Source: Spirochaetaceae bacterium (GTDB lineage: Bacteria; Spirochaetota; Spirochaetia; WRBN01). From it: a DNA stretch of 11,133 bases. A model generated the notes under the pieces. It saw only the letters and a program-made list of their open reading frames with translations. It searched no databases and was not told the DNA's origin. Where the stretch lies: positions 1 to 11,133 of the forward strand of contig JAHHUI010000042.1 of NCBI GenBank assembly GCA_020024055.1. Direction: 5' to 3'. Made by a program: the position numbers and the translations under genes. Positions 1-5,536 of the stretch are shown here, piece by piece; the stretch's first letter is position 1, and each line of letters starts with the position of its first letter.

Positions 1-887
1 CCATAGGTTCGGCCAATTTCCACTTCTTGATAATTCACAATATTGTTATGCACAACGGTCACTTGCTGCCTGCCATAGCGCCGCTGAATATTTTTCTGAT
101 TCACAGCCAGACCTTCATAAGGATCCACATGCATTTCAATAATGACAAAACGCCCGATTTTTAAAGACTCATGAACAGGAAAATCAACCTGCACATTGAA
201 AACACCCAAACCCTCTTCAGGTGCAATGGGCATGCGGATAATTTTGCCTTTGGTGTCCTCAAGCAGTTTTTGAACTTTTTTCTTCTGCCGCAAAAGAGAC
301 TCACGTGTGTCTTCACTTAAATGCAGCTTGAGCCTCTGATCTATTTTGTCTAATTCATCAATATATTCGGCGAAATACACTTCCTGCCCGTTTTTCACGC
401 GGCCAACATCTTGATTGCTGAGATAAAAATTCAGCTGGGCAGAGTTAAAATCGGAAATCACCAAAACAATTTCGTCTTTTTTAACAGTATGACCTTCCAC
501 GCCTTCAATGAGCGAGATATAGCCGGTGTTTTTGGCGCGCACCCATCCTGTGCCGAAACTGGTGCCAGGCAAAACCTGCTGGAAACTGTATAAAAGATCT
601 CCCTCTTTCACAAATGTTCCCACGGTGACAGGAATGCTGCGAATCACCGCATCGGCCACCTGCAAAACAGGATAAGAAGCTTTGGGCTTGATATAGGTGC
701 CATAACGCAAAACACTGTGCAGTTTCACAGGTTTCACTTTTTCCAATGTCACTGTAGGAAGATTAGGATTAATAATTTCTTGCGTGTCTTTTTTATCTGC
801 TTCTTGCAAGGGAGCTGTCTTTTTTCCGGCATGGCACGAGGAGAAAAAAAGCAATAAGACAAAAATAACAGCAAGCTTCAGTCTCAC
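1..887 (-). CDS. Hairpin-less HlyD/RND-type periplasmic adaptor lipoprotein, 3' end cut by window
   Basis: This is the periplasmic adaptor (membrane-fusion) subunit of an efflux or export pump, lipid-anchored and facing the periplasm. I read 295 complete codons with no stop, so the C-terminus lies beyond the window. The start is GTG at 887, with AGGGAG at 895-900 seven bases upstream; the only nearby ATG (892) stops after one codon. Residues 1-17 are a signal sequence with a lipobox ending FFSSC, giving Cys18 as the lipidation site. Residues about 72-145 form a split biotinyl/lipoyl domain with half-motifs GTFVKEGDLLYSF and a later GYISLIEG. They are joined by only about 17 residues, so there is no alpha-helical hairpin. 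A charged, probably helical stretch (about 173-216) interrupts the following beta-barrel domain. It starts 15 bases after the TPR gene. A transporter gene would be expected beyond the left edge. The family call is firm; the pump class is inferred. Confidence 0.85.
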   Translation of the reverse strand, partial: MRLKLAVIFVLLLFFSSCHAGKKTAPLQEADKKDTQEIINPNLPTVTLEKVKPVKLHSVLRYGTYIKPKASYPVLQVADAVIRSIPVTVGTFVKEGDLLYSFQQVLPGTSFGTGWVRAKNTGYISLIEGVEGHTVKKDEIVLVISDFNSAQLNFYLSNQDVGRVKNGQEVYFAEYIDELDKIDQRLKLHLSEDTRESLLRQKKKVQKLLEDTKGKIIRMPIAPEEGLGVFNVQVDFPVHESLKIGRFVIIEMHVDPYEGLAVNQKNIQRRYGRQQVTVVHNNIVNYQEVEIGRTY

Positions 888-902
888 AACATTTCTCCCT
901 TC

Positions 903-1673
903 CTAGAAAAAAACATTCAGTGGGCTGGGCCAGCGGCGCACCTTGCCGCGCAGCAGCATTGCCTCTACACTTTCAGGATAGTCTACTAAAATAGACTCTT
1001 TGACACGCTGAGCATCACGCGTGCGATTATTTGCATGATAAAATCTGAATAAAGCATAATAATAGGAAGAACCTGCCGCTCTATTTAAAAAGGTTTGTTC
1101 TTTTTGTATTAAAGCAAGGCCATTTTCCAATTCTTGCACCGTGGCAAAAGACAATAAGGCCAAAATAATAGCTGATACTTTCACTTCTGTTGTTTTAACA
1201 TTATTCAGCAATACAGAAGACACCGCTAATGCTTTATCTGCATCACCGCTTTCCAAAGACAAAAAACCCACGCGCAAGTAGAGCTGATAATCGGGAGGAT
1301 AGCTGTTTTCAAAGGCAATCTGATAGGCGGAAGCAGCGGCGGCATCATTGCCCAGATATTCCTGCAAAAGGCCGATACGAGTAAAAATCTCTTTACGCTG
1401 CTGAGTATTGGGCATTTTTTTATCATACAGCAACAGTAAATTCACTGATTTTTCCAGGTCGGGTTCCAGCATGCTCGCTTTCAAGAGAATATCAGCAAAA
1501 TCGCCAGTGGCCTGGCCGCTGTCTAAATAGCGGCGATAATAACTGATAGCCTCGGCATGGCGGCCGCTGCGTGCCAGGCGATCACCTTGATCTTTATTGG
1601 GATTGCCCGGCAAAACACCAGGCAACCCCAATAATATTACTGTGCTGAAAATAAGCACATGATAAATTTTCAC
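903..1673 (-). CDS. Exported tetratricopeptide-repeat protein
   Basis: This is a small TPR scaffold protein of unknown partner, probably periplasmic. I choose GTG at 1673 (256 aa). GGGGG lies 9 bases upstream, and the protein then begins directly with a signal-peptide-like MKIYHVLIFSTVILLG. An in-frame ATG at 1715 (270 aa) is possible, but it would overlap the preceding p83 gene by 23 bases, lacks a well-placed ribosome site and adds 14 residues before the signal. In the 256-aa numbering, TPR-like helix pairs are seen near 27-53 (GDRLARSGRHAEAISYY), 93-123 (LGNDAAAASAYQIAF), 129-158 (ESGDADKALAV) and 203-235. The tail is RRWPSPLNVFF. It lies between p83 (19-base gap) and the adaptor lipoprotein (15 bases), so all three are probably co-transcribed. 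TPR identity is fairly sure; a role in envelope assembly or secretion is inference from neighbours only. Confidence 0.75.
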   Translation of the reverse strand: MKIYHVLIFSTVILLGLPGVLPGNPNKDQGDRLARSGRHAEAISYYRRYLDSGQATGDFADILLKASMLEPDLEKSVNLLLLYDKKMPNTQQRKEIFTRIGLLQEYLGNDAAAASAYQIAFENSYPPDYQLYLRVGFLSLESGDADKALAVSSVLLNNVKTTEVKVSAIILALLSFATVQELENGLALIQKEQTFLNRAAGSSYYYALFRFYHANNRTRDAQRVKESILVDYPESVEAMLLRGKVRRWPSPLNVFF

Positions 1674-1692
1674 ATTGACCAACCCCCAATAT

Positions 1693-3588
1693 TTAGTTGG
1701 GAATTGTAATCTCATTCAAGATAGAAAGATCTTCCTTGTTCAAGACCACAATCTTGCTTAAACCCGAGAGGTTAGCATAAACCTGATCCTTGTACACGGT
1801 GATAGAAGTATCTCCGTCTACAGGTGTCTTGGTGCGAACTTCCAGGTTCAGATTTTCATCAAATCTGGCCAGGAAAACTTCCTGATTTTCCACCACCAGG
1901 GCATAAATCTTGCCGCCGCTGAGGATAACCGGGCTGTTCCAATGAATATCAACGCTGGGATCTGTTTCCTTTTCCACTGCCAATGTGTCTAAAGACAATA
2001 CTGTCAAATTGTGCGGGCCAGCATGAGACCCCTGACGCGCGGTGACAACCAAAACACCCCCGGCATAGGCAATATAATTCACGCTACAGATATTGCTGGC
2101 GCTGGCGCCCATGACACTGCCATTTCCTGCGTCAATCGCAAAGATACGGTTGTTGTAATGGCCTGTAGCCTGGCGATTGCTGATGCTCATGTAATAGAAC
2201 TTGTCAGAAACAATCGGCAATGGGGGACGATTGTCCAGCTCTTCGCGTGCATTGGCCAATTCCTGGGCCACCTGGGCAGGGTTCTCCTGCGCCTGCTGTG
2301 TCAGTCTCTCTACCTCTGTCTGCTGAGGCTGCTCTTGCTGGGCCTGCTGCTGCACATCCTGTTGCTGAACCTGCTGCTGTACATCCTGTTGCTCTTGCTG
2401 GGCCTGCTGCTCTTGTGCACCCTGCTGAGCCTGCTGCTGTACATCCTGTTGCTCTTGTGCACCCTGCTGAGTCTGCTGGGCGCTCTGCTGCTGTTGTGCC
2501 TGCTGAGCAGCTTGCTGATCTTGCTGCAGCTGTTGCTGTTCCTGAGCCTGTTGCTGCTGCAACTGCTCAATTTCTCTTTGCTGCTGGGCGCTCTGCTGCT
2601 GATGCTGCTGCAATTCTTGTCTGGCCTGCTCGGTTTCTTTTTCTTTCTGCTGGGCGGCCTGTTCGGCAGCATCAGCTTCTTCTCTGGCTTTGCGTGCTTT
2701 CTCGGCCTTTTCTGCGGCATCCGGGGCCCCTGCTGCGGCGGCGGCATCGGCTTCAGCCTGCAATCTGTCAGCCTCGGCTCTCTTTTCGGCGGCAAAGTCT
2801 CTGGTGCTCTTGGCCTTAGCTTCTTTCTGTGTCAAAGCAGACTGCAATTCTTTCTCTTTCTCAGAGGCCTGCTGCTGTGTCTGCTGTGTCTGGCTCAGCT
2901 GCTGAGACTTCAGATCCTGAAGATTCTGGCGCTGTTCCAAAGCCAAAGAAGCATCTCCCTGCTTGGCAGACTCAATGACATCCTGGCCCAAATGAGACAA
3001 AGACACACCACTGGTGGCGGCCAAAGGAATAATCAGGCGAGAATTGCCAGGCCAGTCACGATAATTGGTGGACAAACCAGCATTCTGTTCATTGACAAAC
3101 TGGAAAAGCTCGGGCTTGTACACTGTGCGCAGATATTCCACATTGCTTCTGTAATATGCATTATAAAAGCTCAGGAAAAATGCTAATGTATCTGCCTCCT
3201 GTGCACTGTAGTTAAATTTATTTTCCAAATATCCGGCAACAATCTGGCGCACATTGCGAATATGGTCTACACGTGCAGAGCGATCGATAGAAATAACCGC
3301 AGCAGAATACAAATTGTCATTCTGATCATTGGTCACTTCAACCACAGAATACTTATTTGAAATAGTATACAGACGATTGGGCTGTGTAGACATTGTAGCC
3401 AATGCCTTACCCAAATTGCGGATCTGTGCGGCTGTGTCCGTTACCTGATGCCTGCCGGTAAAATTCTGGAACACAATGCCCTGCTGATACTCTCTTGCTT
3501 TATTGACCTCTTCAACGGCGACCTCAAGAGCCGACAGGGTAAATGCCTGTATCAATAAAACTAATAAAAAAGAAATCTTTTTAATCAT
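1693..3588 (-). CDS. P83/100-family secreted antigen-like protein
   Basis: The layout matches the Borrelia P83/100 family, found mainly in spirochaetes; the molecular function is unknown. Residues 1-20 are a signal peptide (cleavage likely after LSA). About 25-205 form the conserved N-terminal domain, including FYNAYYRSNVEYL and RDWPGNSRLIIPL. About 218-320 are a charged, Ala/Glu/Lys-rich coiled coil (EKAEKARKAREEADAAEQAA). About 320-424 are almost pure Gln with Ala, Glu and Asp. About 455-631 form a beta-rich domain with spaced strand motifs such as RIFAIDAGNGSV, LTVLSLDTLAVEKE and IVVLNKEDLSILNEI, reminiscent of propeller blades. No lipobox and no C-terminal transmembrane segment are seen, so the product is predicted to be periplasmic or loosely outer-membrane associated. 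ATG at 3588 follows AGGGGG five bases upstream. It sits between the septum protein and the TPR/adaptor pair. The family call rests on N-terminal motifs and domain order recognised by eye. Confidence 0.82.
   Translation of the reverse strand: MIKKISFLLVLLIQAFTLSALEVAVEEVNKAREYQQGIVFQNFTGRHQVTDTAAQIRNLGKALATMSTQPNRLYTISNKYSVVEVTNDQNDNLYSAAVISIDRSARVDHIRNVRQIVAGYLENKFNYSAQEADTLAFFLSFYNAYYRSNVEYLRTVYKPELFQFVNEQNAGLSTNYRDWPGNSRLIIPLAATSGVSLSHLGQDVIESAKQGDASLALEQRQNLQDLKSQQLSQTQQTQQQASEKEKELQSALTQKEAKAKSTRDFAAEKRAEADRLQAEADAAAAAGAPDAAEKAEKARKAREEADAAEQAAQQKEKETEQARQELQQHQQQSAQQQREIEQLQQQQAQEQQQLQQDQQAAQQAQQQQSAQQTQQGAQEQQDVQQQAQQGAQEQQAQQEQQDVQQQVQQQDVQQQAQQEQPQQTEVERLTQQAQENPAQVAQELANAREELDNRPPLPIVSDKFYYMSISNRQATGHYNNRIFAIDAGNGSVMGASASNICSVNYIAYAGGVLVVTARQGSHAGPHNLTVLSLDTLAVEKETDPSVDIHWNSPVILSGGKIYALVVENQEVFLARFDENLNLEVRTKTPVDGDTSITVYKDQVYANLSGLSKIVVLNKEDLSILNEITIPN
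2331..2470. repeat. Tandem 60-bp CTG/CAG-rich coding repeats in p83
   Basis: Two adjacent 60-bp units (2331-2390 and 2391-2450) share an identical first 21 bases and an identical last stretch, and differ only in the middle. The last stretch continues into the next unit, so 27 bases at 2371-2397 recur exactly at 2431-2457. A third, degenerate copy of that element begins at 2344. A separate 21-base identity (2409-2429 and 2451-2471) is offset by 42 bp. The encoded peptide is a DVQQQAQQ / GAQEQQ pattern. The units are multiples of 3, so gain or loss of a copy would keep the frame. The wider Gln-rich tract spans about 2319-2631. Confidence 0.8.
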
Positions 3589-3650
3589 TCCTTCCCCCTA
3601 AAATTAATTTCCTCTTTTTTATGTATTCGTTGCTCTTAAGCGAACAAAAT

Positions 3651-4091
3651 TTAATTTTTCCTTTTCACTTGGGCATTACTTGCCACAATAAACATATACA
3701 TAAAGAAACTGACTATTAAAAATAACCAGAATCCATTGTCAAACACGCTGTACGAGCGTTCTTCTCTGAGAAGGGGATAGCCTATTTTCAGCTGATCTTC
3801 CACAGACTCATCACCATAGATAACAATGCGCCGTTCACCAGGCTGATAATATCCCAGCTTTCTGGCTAAAAGTTTCTGTGCCTCCTCATTATTTTCTAAA
3901 TCATCAATTCTTTTTTGTAATTCCTTCTGATACTCTTCAAGCAGTTCAATATTTTTAATCAGGCTCTGCTCCCTCTCTGTCAGGGCTGTCAGCTCTAAAG
4001 TGCCTGAAGAACCAACAATTGTTCTGACCGCCAAGACGGAAAATACCCCGCTGTAGAGGGCCAAAAGAACAAGAGACCAATCCCAACGCAT
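3651..4091 (-). CDS. FtsB/DivIC-type septum formation initiator protein with a second C-terminal TM segment
   Basis: The family forms the FtsQ-FtsL-FtsB (DivIB-FtsL-DivIC) complex, which activates septal peptidoglycan synthesis at the inner membrane. The 146 residues show one membrane segment at about 6-26, a Leu/Glu/Lys-rich coiled coil at about 34-70 (ELLEEYQKELQKRIDDLEN), and then the family's hallmark block at about 73-92, with LARKLGYYQPGERRIVIY. FtsB/DivIC proteins normally end soon after this. Here a further 50 residues follow, including a second hydrophobic helix at about 120-138 and a basic tail VKRKN, which would return the chain to the cytoplasm. ATG at 4091 has only a weak purine-rich site before it. 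It lies 62 bases after the carboxypeptidase gene. A TTGACG-17-GAAAAT promoter-like pair within and just after the dacA end is possible but weak. Family confidence is good; exact equivalence to FtsB rather than another DivIC-like protein is not settled. Confidence 0.8.
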   Translation of the reverse strand: MRWDWSLVLLALYSGVFSVLAVRTIVGSSGTLELTALTEREQSLIKNIELLEEYQKELQKRIDDLENNEEAQKLLARKLGYYQPGERRIVIYGDESVEDQLKIGYPLLREERSYSVFDNGFWLFLIVSFFMYMFIVASNAQVKRKN

Positions 4092-4153
4092 TTCTTTAAT
4101 GTTCGGCCTTGGCTAAATGGCCTTTAGTTTTTATCCATTTTCCACGATATACA

Positions 4154-5383
4154 CTAGCCCGTCAAGCAACTTTTTAAAAGATATGTAGAATAATCTTGCA
4201 GCCACAGCAGCCAATTGGTCATTTTCACTGCCTGCTGCGAGACAAATTCCAATTTCAGCTTCTGTGCTCCGCTGATGCTTTGTACATTTAAATTAACTTT
4301 TTTCACTACTTCGTTCTCATTAAAGGGCGCATCGATGAACCAGCGAATTTTTTTCAGTTCTTTCAAGGACACGGGTATTTCTCCTTTCTTCAAAGTAATA
4401 TATAATGGATTATTCGGTTCAAGTTTCACAGTGCGGCTTTGCCCGCCCAAAACACGCACAGGCGGCAAAGCATCCAGCAGATAGCGATTCACATTGACTG
4501 ATTCATAATGGGCAAAGCCATAATCCATCAGGCGCATCATGTCCTGTGCGCGACGGGCATTTCCCGTATTTACTCCCGGGGCCTTCACTCCAAGCACCAC
4601 GCCCAGCAGTCTGGTGTTGCCTCTTTGCGCTGTGGAGACCAGATTATATCCTGATTCACTGATATATCCTGTCTTCAGTCCGTCTGCTCCTTCATAGTCA
4701 AACAAAAGGGGGATCTTATTATAAAATGTATAATGCCACTTTCGCCCCTGTGGCGACCAATTTTCACGCCGAGGATAAACAAAAACCTTGACATTGTGTA
4801 TTTGCTGCAAAGCCTGGGGAAAATCATGCAGATATTTCTGCACCACAAGGGCATATTGGCGGGCGGTCACTTTATTCCTGGGGCTGATGCCCGAAGGATC
4901 GGCAAAAAAAACCTGATCTAACCCCCAGGATTCTGCTTTTTGATTCATTTGTCTGACGAAATTTTCCACACTGCCGCTCAGGTTTTCGGCCATGGCCACG
5001 GCGGCATCATTTCCCGAGGCGACCGCCAGACCAAGCATCAGGTCAAATAATGTAGGCCTTTGCCCCGGCTCCAGATACATCACGCTGGAGCCACGCTCTT
5101 GAGTGCGAAAATTGGCCCTCTGGCTGACAGCCATGACGCTGCCCAGCTCAAAACGACCCTCTTCAATGGCCTGATAAGTCAGATATAAAGTCATGATTTT
5201 TGTTAAGCTGGCAGGAGGGATTTGGGCATCGGCATCTTTTTCAAACATCACATAGCCGGTATTTGCATCCATTAAAATTGCTGACTTCGCATATAGTTCT
5301 TCAGGGTCAAACTCTTGTGCAAACAAAACAGGGCAAAAAAGCATTGCCCAGAAAACACCAAAGGAAAATATACGAGCAAACAT
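4154..5383 (-). CDS. dacA: D-alanyl-D-alanine carboxypeptidase (PBP5/6-type, peptidase S11)
   Basis: This enzyme removes the terminal D-Ala from peptidoglycan stem pentapeptides in the periplasm, limiting cross-linking. At 409 residues it is close to PBP5/PBP6 size. Residues 1-22 are a signal peptide (LFCPVLFA). The three penicillin-binding motifs are intact: SxxK at Ser59-Lys62 (PPASLTK), SxN at Ser123-Gly-Asn125 (VASGND) and KTG at 237-239 (DGLKTGYISESGYNL). The beta-rich C-terminal domain (about 295-380) is followed by an amphipathic, Trp-rich tail (KMTNWLLWLQDYSTYLL), the usual inner-membrane anchor of this family. The start at 5383 has no convincing ribosome site. A TAGAAT -10-like box ends seven bases upstream, so a leaderless message is possible. 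It heads the minus-strand envelope gene row and diverges from lon. Enzyme family is near certain; the dacA symbol is by family, since paralogues dacC/dacF share all these motifs. Confidence 0.93.
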   Translation of the reverse strand: MFARIFSFGVFWAMLFCPVLFAQEFDPEELYAKSAILMDANTGYVMFEKDADAQIPPASLTKIMTLYLTYQAIEEGRFELGSVMAVSQRANFRTQERGSSVMYLEPGQRPTLFDLMLGLAVASGNDAAVAMAENLSGSVENFVRQMNQKAESWGLDQVFFADPSGISPRNKVTARQYALVVQKYLHDFPQALQQIHNVKVFVYPRRENWSPQGRKWHYTFYNKIPLLFDYEGADGLKTGYISESGYNLVSTAQRGNTRLLGVVLGVKAPGVNTGNARRAQDMMRLMDYGFAHYESVNVNRYLLDALPPVRVLGGQSRTVKLEPNNPLYITLKKGEIPVSLKELKKIRWFIDAPFNENEVVKKVNLNVQSISGAQKLKLEFVSQQAVKMTNWLLWLQDYSTYLLKSCLTG

Positions 5384-5389
5384 GCTTCG

Positions 5390-5419
5390 ATTCTAAAAAA
5401 TTTTTTCTCTTAAAGTCAA
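5390..5419 (-). promoter_or_regulatory. Candidate promoter for dacA giving a leaderless mRNA
   Basis: On the minus strand TTGACT (5419-5414) is followed by an 18-base spacer and TAGAAT (5395-5390); each box matches five of six sigma-70-type consensus bases. The expected transcription start, about seven bases further on, coincides with the A of the dacA ATG at 5383. A second possible minus-strand pair lies upstream: TTAACT (5489-5484), 16 bases, TATAAT (5467-5462). That pair would give a leader of about 70 bases. Both are read by eye and neither is proven. Confidence 0.4.
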
Positions 5420-5437
5420 GCAAAACAGAGAAAACAT

Positions 5438-5466
5438 TTGCCTTTAAATACCCCATTTATTATTAT
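5438..5466 (+). promoter_or_regulatory. Candidate sigma-70-type promoter for lon
   Basis: TTGCCT (5438-5443, four of six) and TATTAT (5461-5466, five of six) are separated by exactly 17 bases. Transcription would start near 5473, leaving a leader of about 64 bases before the lon ATG. The -10 region overlaps a TATAAT on the opposite strand that could serve dacA. I see no CIRCE-type inverted repeat or clear heat-shock operator in the 153-bp gap. Confidence 0.45.
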
Positions 5467-5536
5467 ATAACATAGAGATCTTCAGTTAATTTTTGCAGAT
5501 TTTTCAAATCTAACAAGCTGCTAAGGAGTATTTTAT

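Noticed and set aside
411..593. Small plus-strand open frame near the left edge
   Set aside because: It lies opposite the adaptor lipoprotein gene, which is supported by a ribosome site, a lipobox and lipoyl-domain motifs.
2290..2640. CTG/CAG repeat tract considered as a CRISPR-like or non-coding repeat array
   Set aside because: There are no constant-length unique spacers, the repeats keep reading frame and the tract lies inside a continuous coding sequence.
2011..3186. Long plus-strand open frame (391 codons, extremely Leu-rich) opposite p83
   Set aside because: It is the antisense reading of CAG-type codons: Gln repeats read backwards give Leu. It has no ribosome site or recognisable domain, and the minus-strand protein has a signal peptide and family motifs.
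3620..3648. Possible hairpin between the septum gene and p83 (around GTTGC / GCGAAC)
   Set aside because: The stem is only about five pairs with a bulge and lacks a clean following T-tract, so it cannot be supported as a terminator.
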